Shown here: positions 48,966 to 56,577 of the stretch, piece by piece
Position numbering within the stretch: position 1 is the stretch's first letter
How the letters are laid out: each line of letters starts with the position of its first letter
NCBI RefSeq assembly: GCF_900148515.1
Contig: NZ_FRXN01000002.1
Span: 806,001-870,000 of the forward strand
Length of the DNA: 64,000 nt
Direction of reading: 5' to 3'
Source of the DNA: Algoriphagus zhangzhouensis
GTDB taxonomy: Bacteria; Bacteroidota; Bacteroidia; Cytophagales; Cyclobacteriaceae
Made by a program: the position numbers and the translations under genes
The notes under the pieces: generated by a model
Told to the model about the DNA's origin: nothing
Database searches by the model: none
What the model saw: only the letters and a program-made list of their open reading frames with translations

Positions 48966-49823
48966 ATGAAGCCCTCCTATTTAACAGATCAAGCCATTCA
49001 GGATTTTATTCAGTCAGCATTTGCTGAAGATATTGGTCCTGGAGACTATTCTTCCTTAGCTGCGATTCCAGAAGATAAGACTGGAAAAGCGAGACTTTTG
49101 ATCAAGGGAGATGGTATTTTGGCTGGTGTGGAGATGGCCGAAAAAATATTCAAAGCCTATGATCCAAGATTGGATGTGGAGCTCTTGAAGAAAGATGGTG
49201 ACGAAGTGAAATTTGGAGACATCGGAATAATAGTTTCAGGACCTTCCGCATCTATACTTTCGGCAGAAAGATTGGTACTCAATTGCATGCAGCGAATGAG
49301 TGGGATCGCTACTTTGACTCATCGATTGACCCAAAAAATCGTCCATACCAAAGCCAGATTGATGGATACCCGTAAGACAACTCCAAATTTCCGAATTATG
49401 GAAAAATGGGCTGTACATATCGGTGGAGGTGTAAATCACCGCTTTGCTTTGTATGACATGGTGATGCTCAAAGACAACCATGTGGATTTTGCAGGAGGTA
49501 TTCGACAGGCGATTGAGAGGACGCATGAATATCTAAAATCCCATCATCTTGATTTGAAAATCGAAGTAGAAACTCGAAACCTTCAGGAAGTGAAAGAGGT
49601 GTTGGAAACTGGTGGTGTGGATTATATCATGTTGGATAACATGGATTACGAAACCATGAGAGAAGCTGTTGCTTTGATTGATGGAAGAATCCAGACTGAA
49701 GCCTCAGGCGGAATCACCGAGGAAACTTTGGCTGATGTAGCTGAATGTGGTGTGGATTTTATTTCCATGGGAGCGTTGACCCATTCTGTTAATAGCATGG
49801 ATATCAGCCTGAAAGCCTTTTAA
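48966..49823 (+). CDS. nadC: Nicotinate-nucleotide pyrophosphorylase (quinolinate phosphoribosyltransferase)
   Basis: The 285-residue enzyme converts quinolinate and PRPP to nicotinate mononucleotide in NAD synthesis. Signature parts are EDIGPGDYSS, LNCMQRMSGIATLT, MDTRKTTPNFRIMEKWAVHIGGGVNHRFALYDMVMLKDNH (substrate Arg and Lys), IEVETRNLQEV and YIMLDNM, closing with ASGGITEE. The length and motif order match family members exactly. No nadA or nadB is adjacent. An apparent TATTTTTG element lies 5 bases before the ATG, but without a -33 partner. Confidence 0.97.
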   Translation: MKPSYLTDQAIQDFIQSAFAEDIGPGDYSSLAAIPEDKTGKARLLIKGDGILAGVEMAEKIFKAYDPRLDVELLKKDGDEVKFGDIGIIVSGPSASILSAERLVLNCMQRMSGIATLTHRLTQKIVHTKARLMDTRKTTPNFRIMEKWAVHIGGGVNHRFALYDMVMLKDNHVDFAGGIRQAIERTHEYLKSHHLDLKIEVETRNLQEVKEVLETGGVDYIMLDNMDYETMREAVALIDGRIQTEASGGITEETLADVAECGVDFISMGALTHSVNSMDISLKAF

Positions 49824-49899
49824 AAAGAGTTTATTGAGGTTATTGTTGTGACTTTTGGCTTGATTTCTGTCTAAAAGAGACAAAGAAACTAAACCAAAC

Positions 49900-50304
49900 A
49901 TGAAAAATTTACTTTATCTATCAGCCCTTCTTTTTATATTTTCCTGTAGCTCCAAATCTTTCCCAGATGCCAAATGGGAAGGAAAGCATTGGACTTTAGT
50001 AGAAATTTCAGGTATTCCAGTTCAAACTTCAGGTTCGGAAAAAGATGCTCATTTAGTATTTGACTCCAGAGACAAAGAAGTAACAGGAAGTGGAGGATGC
50101 AATCAAATTTTTGGGCCATACGAAATCGACAAAAAGAATGTCCTTCGATTCGGTGAGATGGGTGCTACCAGAATGGCTTGTCAAGATTCTCCTTTTGAAA
50201 ATAAATTTTTGGAAACCTTGAAGTCAGTTCGATATTATGAATATTCTGAAGGAGAGCTTTTGTTGAAAAATGGAGATAAAAAAGTAATTCTCAAGTTTCA
50301 GTAA
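49900..50304 (+). CDS. META domain lipoprotein (HslJ-like)
   Basis: The 134-residue product has lipobox FIFSC (Cys16) followed by SSKSFPDAKW. The META domain is clear: GKHWTLVEISGIPV, AHLVFDSRDKEVTGSGGCNQIFGPYEI and FGEMGATRMACQDSPFENKFLETL, with the conserved GGCNQ and MACQ cysteines that probably form a disulfide. HslJ of E. coli, with this domain, is linked to novobiocin resistance and heat shock; the role here is unknown. It is transcribed on its own, 76 bases after nadC. Confidence 0.88.
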   Translation: MKNLLYLSALLFIFSCSSKSFPDAKWEGKHWTLVEISGIPVQTSGSEKDAHLVFDSRDKEVTGSGGCNQIFGPYEIDKKNVLRFGEMGATRMACQDSPFENKFLETLKSVRYYEYSEGELLLKNGDKKVILKFQ

Positions 50305-50311
50305 ATCATAT

Positions 50312-50400
50312 TAAAGAGGTTGTCTCATTGTGCGTCCCGACAGATGTACGGGATCGAAATGTAATATTTCTGAAAAGGCTTTGACTCAGCTCAGCCTGAT
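50312..50400. repeat. Possible dispersed repeat element between convergent genes
   Basis: The gap between the META lipoprotein and corA genes has features of a short interspersed element: GAGGTTGTCTCA, then TCCCG (50335-50339) facing CGGGA (50349-50353) around ACAGATGTA, and TTTGACTCAGCTCAGCCTGA near 50383-50400. From memory, similar CCCGACAGA...CGGGA and GACT..GCTCAG..TGA pieces recur between genes in Bacteroidota. Only one copy is in this window, so this is not demonstrated here. Confidence 0.35.
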
Positions 50401-50429
50401 AAAATTTTTTAAACTTCTCAAATTTCCAA

Positions 50430-51542
50430 TTAAAGCCACTTCTTAAACCTGAAGAAAATCAACATCCCCACTACTGAAATTCCCATTCCTCCCAAGACAT
50501 AGAAATAGCCGTATTTCAAGTGGAGCTCGGGCATGTTGTCGAAATTCATACCATAAACTCCAGCCACAAAGCTCAATGGAATAAAGATGGTCGAGATGAT
50601 GGTAAGGACCTTCATTACATTGTTCATTCTATTGGAAATGATATTCATATAAAGGTCCAAAACTCCTGAGGCCATATCTCTGAAAATTTCCATTGTTTCC
50701 ACAACCTGGATGGTATTTTCATATAAATCACGAATAAAGGGCTTCACTTCATCAGAGATTTGGTGTTCGGCATATTTAGTAAAAGAACCGACTACCTCAC
50801 GAAGTGGATAAATTGACCTTCTTAAGTCCATTATTTCTCTTCTTTGAGCATATAATGAGTTCAATACTTCATTTCCTGGATTAATCATAGCTTGAGATTC
50901 CAGGTCTTCAATCCGCTCTCCGACATTTTCCAGGACTATGAAGTAGTTGTCTATTACCGCATCCAATAAGGCATAAAGAAGGTAGTCAGCTCCTCTTTGT
51001 CGAATTGGTCTTTTTGGATCTGCTAGCCTTTCTCTGACAAACTGAAACACATCACCTTTCTTTTCCTGGAAGGTAAAAAGGATGTTCTTTTTCAAAATAA
51101 AACTGACTTGCTCTTCGTCGATTGGAGATTCTGGACTAGGACATTGGATCATCTTCAAAGTGGCAAACAAGTAGTCCTCAAAAACCTCCAATTTTGGTCT
51201 TTGATCTGTACTGACTATGTCTTCTAATGTCAATTTGTGGATACCGAAAAACTTACCCACATTTTCCAGAATTTTCACATCGTGCAAACCTACAATGTCT
51301 ACCCAAACCACATTTCTTAGAAGCATGGGATGTTGCTCCAGCTGCTCAAAAGCAACCTTTTCTTCGTGAAGGCTTTGGTTATCATAGGAGATCAAAGTGA
51401 TGGTTACTATCTCCTGTTTTTTGTCTCCTGTATAGATTAATGAGCCAGGAGGAAGGCCGATTTTATGTGCGGGTTTCTTTTTTTTCTTGATTCCTAAAAG
51501 TTTTTGGAATTGCTTGATACTAGAGTTTTTCTTTGCGCACAT
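50430..51542 (-). CDS. corA: Magnesium/cobalt transporter CorA
   Basis: The 370-residue protein has a cytoplasmic alpha/beta domain with long coiled helices (VTLEDIVSTDQRPKLEVFEDYLF, KKGDVFQFVRERLADP, YAQRREIMDLRRSIYPLREV) and two C-terminal membrane helices. The selectivity motif YGMNFDNMPEL lies between them and the last helix ends in FRFKKWL. It forms a pentameric inner-membrane channel for Mg2+. The N-terminal 25 residues are rich in Lys (KKKKKPAHK), a small extension. It lies 8 bases after queG and is probably co-transcribed. Confidence 0.95.
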   Translation of the reverse strand: MCAKKNSSIKQFQKLLGIKKKKKPAHKIGLPPGSLIYTGDKKQEIVTITLISYDNQSLHEEKVAFEQLEQHPMLLRNVVWVDIVGLHDVKILENVGKFFGIHKLTLEDIVSTDQRPKLEVFEDYLFATLKMIQCPSPESPIDEEQVSFILKKNILFTFQEKKGDVFQFVRERLADPKRPIRQRGADYLLYALLDAVIDNYFIVLENVGERIEDLESQAMINPGNEVLNSLYAQRREIMDLRRSIYPLREVVGSFTKYAEHQISDEVKPFIRDLYENTIQVVETMEIFRDMASGVLDLYMNIISNRMNNVMKVLTIISTIFIPLSFVAGVYGMNFDNMPELHLKYGYFYVLGGMGISVVGMLIFFRFKKWL

Positions 51543-51550
51543 ACGAGAAT

Positions 51551-52489
51551 TTAATCGTTTGAAATAAGAAATTCGATATTTCTACTCAATCCAGCAAATT
51601 TGGTGCGTTTTAGAGGTGATTTTTTGAAAACCTTTCTAAAGGTATCTTCAGTCATTTCAATCCAATCTTGATTTGAAAAATCTCTTAATTCTGGATCAGG
51701 AATAAATTTGGGTTCGGAATGAGGTTTGGAAAAGCGATTCCAAGGACAGACATCCTGACAAATATCACAGCCAAAAACCCAATTCTCCATTTTTCCTTGA
51801 AATTCACTGGGAATGGCATCTTTCAACTCAATGGTTAGGTAAGAAATGCAGCGGGAGCCGTCCACTACTCCTGCTTTTGCTATTGCATCAGTCGGGCAAG
51901 CATCTACACAGGCTGTGCAAGTACCGCAATAGTCTTTGGAAAGTGGAGTATCAGGTTGAGCTTCAAGGTCAATAATCAGCTCCGCCAAAAAGAAAAAACT
52001 ACCCATCTTTCGATTGAGCAAAAGACTGTTTTTCCCTAGCCATCCTAATCCGGATTTTTGTGCCCATTGCCGCTCCATGACTGGAGCCGAATCTACAAAA
52101 GCCCGTCCTTCTACCTCACCGATTTCTTCTCGGATGAGTTCTATAAAGGTTTTGAGCTTGTCTTTGATAACAAAATGATAATCCTCCCCGTAGGCATATT
52201 TGGCCAATTTGATGGAATCAGTGTCTTCAGGAAGTTTATTTTCAGGGTAATAGTTATAAATCAGAGAAACTACTGTTTTCGCGCCGGGAACGAGTTTGGT
52301 AGGGTCGAGTCGCTTGTCAAAATGATTGGCTAAATATCCCATTTCCCCCTGATAGTTCTGGTTCAACCAGTTTTCCAAGCGTGGTGCTTCCTCTTCCAAA
52401 AAACCAGCTTTTGCTATCCCACAAGCCTCAAATCCCAGTCGCTGAGCGATGGATTTTAGAATTTGGGCATTTTTTTCTGGGGAAAGCAT
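51551..52489 (-). CDS. queG: Epoxyqueuosine reductase QueG
   Basis: This 312-residue enzyme performs the last step of queuosine synthesis, reducing the epoxide of epoxyqueuosine in tRNA with a cobalamin cofactor and two iron-sulfur clusters. The ferredoxin-like motifs are [16 protein letters not shown] (about 191-206) and [11 protein letters not shown] (about 240-250). The N-terminal part has [12 protein letters not shown] and the active-site [28 protein letters not shown]. Length is normal for the short form without a HEAT-like extension. Its B12 need is shared with the CarH-type regulator elsewhere in the window. Confidence 0.96.
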   Translation of the reverse strand: MLSPEKNAQILKSIAQRLGFEACGIAKAGFLEEEAPRLENWLNQNYQGEMGYLANHFDKRLDPTKLVPGAKTVVSLIYNYYPENKLPEDTDSIKLAKYAYGEDYHFVIKDKLKTFIELIREEIGEVEGRAFVDSAPVMERQWAQKSGLGWLGKNSLLLNRKMGSFFFLAELIIDLEAQPDTPLSKDYCGTCTACVDACPTDAIAKAGVVDGSRCISYLTIELKDAIPSEFQGKMENWVFGCDICQDVCPWNRFSKPHSEPKFIPDPELRDFSNQDWIEMTEDTFRKVFKKSPLKRTKFAGLSRNIEFLISND

Positions 52490-52626
52490 GGAGTAAAGAT
52501 AGGATGCTTCTTTTTCTTAAAAGAATTTAAAAATGCTCAAATTATTCTTATGAACGCTTTTTGTAGTTTAAATTAAAATGAGTTTGATCTGTGTCTGACT
52601 CAAATAGAGGTTCAAGAGATCGTATT

Positions 52627-53109
52627 ATGATTCAATTTTCGGCTATTATTTACCTTCTTTTTTATGCTTGGGTAATGCCCTTTCCGGGTAAACCTAAATA
52701 CATTATAACAATTGAAAAGTCCAACCCGAAGTATTTCAGAATCAAACAGAAATCCAATAAAGACCTTTCGGATAAAATGATCAACATATCTGAAAGTTGT
52801 TTTAATGGAGCTGGTAAGGAACTGATGCTAGTCAAAAAAAGGTCTGAGGACTTACCTGAAGAGGAAAAGAAGCAGTTCAGGGAGTTCGGATTAGTCGGGA
52901 TTTTTTATCTTGATGACCATGGGAAAATTGGACAAATGGAATTTTGGACCTCAAAAGACCCTACACAGATCTTGCCTTTGATAGCCAAAGTGGAGAAACA
53001 CTATAAATCGGAATTTCAAATAGAGAATTCAGACTGCAAAATTGAAGAAGGAAAGTTTGTTAGAACTCACATGGCTATTGCGATAAATGAACGTGATCGG
53101 AATAGATAA
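52627..53109 (+). CDS. Hypothetical exported or anchored protein
   Basis: The ATG at 52627 was preferred because it directly precedes a hydrophobic N-terminal segment (MIQFSAIIYLLFYAWVMPFPG) that could be a signal or anchor; a GTG start 12 codons upstream is less likely. The 160-residue product is charged (KSNPKYFRIKQKSNKDLSDKM, EDLPEEEKKQFREFGLVGIFYLDDHGKIGQMEFW) and ends in a basic stretch. No family is recognised. It has its own terminator and no close neighbour. Confidence 0.6.
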   Translation: MIQFSAIIYLLFYAWVMPFPGKPKYIITIEKSNPKYFRIKQKSNKDLSDKMINISESCFNGAGKELMLVKKRSEDLPEEEKKQFREFGLVGIFYLDDHGKIGQMEFWTSKDPTQILPLIAKVEKHYKSEFQIENSDCKIEEGKFVRTHMAIAINERDRNR

Positions 53110-53167
53110 TCCTGTGAATTAGATTTAAAACATGTTTCGATTGAGTACTTTTACTAATTCGCTAAAC

Positions 53168-53193
53168 AAAGAGAGAGTGAAAATTCTCTCTTT
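53168..53193. terminator. Bidirectional rho-independent terminator
   Basis: AAAGAGAGA and TCTCTCTTT pair over 9 bp with an 8-base loop and T-runs on either side. It lies between the two convergent small genes. Confidence 0.82.
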
Positions 53194-53195
53194 TT

Positions 53196-53417
53196 TTATT
53201 TTAATAAATCCGGCCTATCCTGATACCACTGTTCCTCAAAGGTTTCCTTAATTTCTATTGGAGCCAAAAGAATAGAAACTGTCATCCAAATCATCAATAT
53301 TGGGGAGAATATAAAAATCAACCAGATCAATGGCTTTGCTACCTCGAACTGGATTAAAGTGACAAAAACTATCAATACTCCTGTCACTATTCCCACGACT
53401 TGAAGATAATTTCTCAT
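53196..53417 (-). CDS. Small two-helix membrane protein
   Basis: The 73-residue product has two hydrophobic segments (about 6-24 and 29-53) and a polar C-terminus IEIKETFEEQWYQDRPDLLK. It is too short and plain to assign to a family. The start codon follows a purine-rich stretch and the frame ends right at a strong terminator, which supports it as a real gene. Confidence 0.6.
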   Translation of the reverse strand: MRNYLQVVGIVTGVLIVFVTLIQFEVAKPLIWLIFIFSPILMIWMTVSILLAPIEIKETFEEQWYQDRPDLLK

Positions 53418-53590
53418 CTTTTTTGAGATTTTCTCTACTTAGTTAAACTACCTGACCTTCCTATTTGTTACCTCCTTGGCTGAGAATATTAACAAGAAAT
53501 TGATTATTGATTCTTAGTCATTTACCTTTTATCTTAAAATATTAAGCCCAGAACCATAGGTCTTGATTCTATTATCTAAAATCTAAAAAA

Positions 53591-54691
53591 ATGAAGGGTT
53601 TCCGCTTTACTCAATTTGTTCCACCTCAAGATCCTGAGAAAAATACCTTTGAGAACCTTCTCAATATTTTTCTTCAACTGGTCACCATGACCGGTGGAGA
53701 TGCTGCGGAGGCTTTGAGTTGGTTGAGTAATCTGGACAAGCGCTATAATTTGACCAATCCCAACTATGGGATCGGCGATTTCATAGAAGAGCTCAAATCA
53801 AAGGGGTATCTCACTGAGGAGAATCAAAAAGGAGAATTTAAGATCACTGGAAAAGCCGAGCAATCCATTCGAAAGTCAGCATTAGAGGAGATTTTTGGGA
53901 AATTGAAGCGGGGGAAATCAGGTCAACACAAGACTACTCATTCTGGCCAGGGAGAAGAGCGTGGCTCAGACCGAAGGTCATATCAGTTTGGTGACAATTT
54001 GGATCAGATTGCATTAACGGATTCATTGAGGAATGCCCAGGTAAACCATGGTTTTGGAGGAGATTACTTACTGACAGAGGATGATTTGGAGATCGTGGAA
54101 AATGAATATAAATCCCAGACTTCCACTGTTTTAATGATCGATATTTCCCATTCCATGATATTGTATGGAGAAGACAGAATCACTCCTGCAAAGAAAGTCG
54201 CGATGGCTTTGGCTGAACTCATAAAGACTCGTTATCCGAAAGACACCTTGGATATCATTGTTTTTGGAAATGATGCCTGGCAGATAGAGATCAAAGACTT
54301 GCCCTACTTGCAGGTCGGTCCTTATCATACCAATACGGTTGCAGGATTGGAGTTGGCGATGGATCTTTTGAGAAGAAGAAAAAATCCCAATAAGCAGATA
54401 TTTATGATTACAGATGGCAAGCCTACTTGCCTCAAAATAGGAATCAAATACTATAAGAACGCTTTTGGGATAGATAGCAAGATCTTAAATCGGACATTAA
54501 AACTTGCCGCCCAGTGCCGAAAGTTGAAGATTCCGGTTACCACCTTTATGATTGCTTCCGATCCTTATTTGAAGGAGTTTGTGAAGGAATTTACCAAAGT
54601 AAATAACGGAAACGCCTATTACAGTAGCCTAAAAGGATTAGGCGACCTCATTTTTGAAGATTTTAGAAGAAACAGAACCAAACGCTTTTAA
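53591..54691 (+). CDS. VWA-domain protein paired with a MoxR-type ATPase
   Basis: The 366-residue protein has an N-terminal helical domain (about 1-110) with Lys-rich linker, then a von Willebrand A domain from about 175. The metal-ion site is Asp-Ile-Ser-His-Ser in VLMIDISHSMILYG, with NTVAGLELAM and FMITDGKPT giving the Thr and Asp ligands. It ends in FEDFRRNRTKRF. The next gene, a MoxR/ChlI-like AAA+ ATPase, starts 5 bases later, recalling ChlD/ChlI and CoxE/MoxR pairs that act as chaperones inserting metals or remodelling complexes. Client unknown; the pair is widespread in Bacteroidota. Confidence 0.88.
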   Translation: MKGFRFTQFVPPQDPEKNTFENLLNIFLQLVTMTGGDAAEALSWLSNLDKRYNLTNPNYGIGDFIEELKSKGYLTEENQKGEFKITGKAEQSIRKSALEEIFGKLKRGKSGQHKTTHSGQGEERGSDRRSYQFGDNLDQIALTDSLRNAQVNHGFGGDYLLTEDDLEIVENEYKSQTSTVLMIDISHSMILYGEDRITPAKKVAMALAELIKTRYPKDTLDIIVFGNDAWQIEIKDLPYLQVGPYHTNTVAGLELAMDLLRRRKNPNKQIFMITDGKPTCLKIGIKYYKNAFGIDSKILNRTLKLAAQCRKLKIPVTTFMIASDPYLKEFVKEFTKVNNGNAYYSSLKGLGDLIFEDFRRNRTKRF

Positions 54692-54696
54692 TCAGC

Positions 54697-56220
54697 ATGG
54701 ACTACCAAAAACTAACTGGAAAAGAACTCACCCAAATCAAAACACTTGGCCAATTAAAGGCTTCTGGATATCAGCCTAAATCTATCAAAGAAGAACTTCG
54801 AGACAATTTGATCCTAAAGATCAAGCGAAAAGAAAATGTCTTTGAAGGAATTTGGGGCTATGAGGACACCGTAATCCCGGATATCGAGAGAGCCATTTTA
54901 TCGCGCCATAATATCAATTTACTGGGACTTCGTGGTCAGGCTAAAACCAGGATTGCTCGAATGATGACTCAACTTTTGGATGAGTATGTACCCGTGGTTT
55001 ATGGATCGGAATTAAACGATGACCCACTTGCACCTTTATCCTCTTTTGCGAAAAGTCTGATCGATGAGCGCGGAGATGATACACCGATTATTTGGTGGCA
55101 TCGCGAAGATCGATATACTGAAAAGTTGGCTACTCCTGATGTGTCGGTGGCTGATTTGATTGGAGATGTGGACCCGATAAAGGCGGCAACTTTGAAATTG
55201 AGTTACAATGATGAGCGAGTGATTCATTATGGACTCGTTCCGCGATCCAATCGTTCCATTTTTGTGATCAATGAATTGCCGGATTTACAGGCAAGAATTC
55301 AAGTTGCTCTTTTCAATATTTTACAGGAAGGAGATATTCAGATTCGTGGTTTCAAATTGAGACTTCCTCTAGATATCCAGTTTGTATTTACTGCCAATCC
55401 TGAAGATTATACAAACCGTGGAAGTATCGTAACTCCCCTGAAAGACCGAATTGAAAGTCAAATCATCACCCATTATCCAAAGTCTATTGAGATAGGTAAA
55501 AGGATCACAGCTCAGGAAGCCAATTTGGAAGGAAAACCTGTGGATAAGATTTTTATCCCCGATTTGATGAAAGATTTGATCGAGCAAATTGCAATCGAAG
55601 CAAGGCACTCTGAATACGTGGATGAAAAAAGTGGGGTTTCTGCAAGATTGACGATTTCAGCATTTGAAAATTTAGTTTCAGCTGCTGAAAGGAGACTTTA
55701 TCTAAATGGAGAAGAAAATACTGTTGTAAGAATTTCCGATCTGATTGGTGTGATTCCAGCCATCACAGGGAAAGTAGAACTGGTTTATGAAGGAGAGCAA
55801 GAAGGCGCAGGTCTAGTTGCATACAATTTAATTGGAAAAGCAATTCGATCTCAATTTGTGAATTACTTTCCTTCACCTGAAGAGAAGAAAAAAGCCAAGG
55901 AAGGAAATCCCTATGTAATTCCTTTGGCTTGGTTTGGAGAGGGAAATGTTTTAGATCTGGTAGCTTCTCTTTCTGATAAAGAATACAAGACTCTTTTACA
56001 TTCCGTGCCAGGGTTGGAAGAAGTAGTAACTCAGCTTGTAGGTATGATCCCTGAGAATGAAAAGGAATTCTTTATGGAGTTTGCGCTTCATGGATTAGCC
56101 GAATATTCTCAATTGAGTAAAAGAATGCTGGATACTGGATTGCAGTTCAAAGACCTATTCAGCTCCATGTTTGATATGGGGTCGGGAGATGATGAAGAGT
56201 TTGATGATGATGATTATTAA
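54697..56220 (+). CDS. MoxR/magnesium chelatase subunit I-like AAA+ ATPase
   Basis: The 507-residue ATPase has the Walker A motif GLRGQAKTRIARMM (about 76-89), Walker B IFVINELPDL, sensor 1 FVFTANPEDYTNRGSIVTPLKDR, and the lid region SARLTISAFENLVSAAERR. The N-terminal 60 residues and the C-terminal 150, ending in an Asp/Glu-rich tail GDDEEFDDDDY, are outside the AAA core. The magnesium chelatase name would be misleading: no bacteriochlorophyll genes occur, and the partner VWA gene just upstream fits a generic MoxR/VWA chaperone system. Role and client are unknown. Confidence 0.88.
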   Translation: MDYQKLTGKELTQIKTLGQLKASGYQPKSIKEELRDNLILKIKRKENVFEGIWGYEDTVIPDIERAILSRHNINLLGLRGQAKTRIARMMTQLLDEYVPVVYGSELNDDPLAPLSSFAKSLIDERGDDTPIIWWHREDRYTEKLATPDVSVADLIGDVDPIKAATLKLSYNDERVIHYGLVPRSNRSIFVINELPDLQARIQVALFNILQEGDIQIRGFKLRLPLDIQFVFTANPEDYTNRGSIVTPLKDRIESQIITHYPKSIEIGKRITAQEANLEGKPVDKIFIPDLMKDLIEQIAIEARHSEYVDEKSGVSARLTISAFENLVSAAERRLYLNGEENTVVRISDLIGVIPAITGKVELVYEGEQEGAGLVAYNLIGKAIRSQFVNYFPSPEEKKKAKEGNPYVIPLAWFGEGNVLDLVASLSDKEYKTLLHSVPGLEEVVTQLVGMIPENEKEFFMEFALHGLAEYSQLSKRMLDTGLQFKDLFSSMFDMGSGDDEEFDDDDY

Positions 56221-56318
56221 AATCGTTAGTAGTATTTGATTAAAAGGCCATTCCATAAGGATTGTCCTTTGTTTTTTCTGATGAAATTTTTGTAATAGAT
56301 AAAATCCCACTTGATGGC

Positions 56319-56348
56319 TTGCAATCAAACTTTTCACTCCTACCTTTG
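56319..56348 (+). promoter_or_regulatory. Promoter of the TPP riboswitch transcript
   Basis: TTG at 56319-56321 and TACCTTTG at 56341-56348 are exactly 19 bases apart, an excellent match to the Bacteroidota promoter form. Transcription should start around 56353-56358, at the foot of the riboswitch. Confidence 0.8.
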
Positions 56349-56357
56349 TCATTAGAT

Positions 56358-56437
56358 CATAAGGGGTGCCCTAAAATCACGGGCTGAGATCATACCCATA
56401 TTACCTGATCCGGGTAGTGCCGGCGAAGGGAGATGAA
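56358..56437 (+). promoter_or_regulatory. TPP riboswitch (THI element)
   Basis: The conserved parts are present in order: GGGGTGCC at 56363-56370, GGGCTGAGA at 56381-56389, ACCC at 56394-56397, then ACCTGATCCGGGTAGTGCC from 56403 and GGCGAAGGGA, the standard thiamine pyrophosphate aptamer. It controls the TonB-dependent receptor gene 140 bases downstream, presumably shutting it off when TPP is plentiful. The switch itself (anti-RBS or terminator) is not clear; a repeat of GTAGTGCC at 56475-56482 might compete in folding. Confidence 0.95.
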
Positions 56438-56577
56438 CAAACAGAGTAAAATAGATAGTGAAGCTTTTGGTACCGTAGTGCCACTATGTTTTTTGCTTTG
56501 GAACCGGGTAAACAATCACGGAAGACTTCCCCTAAGTTTTCCCATGTTTAACTCAAAACCCGAAAGGGATTTTACAC

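Noticed and set aside
54697..56220. Reading the MoxR-type ATPase as a true magnesium chelatase subunit
   Set aside because: No other bacteriochlorophyll or cobaltochelatase genes are present and the VWA partner fits a general MoxR system.
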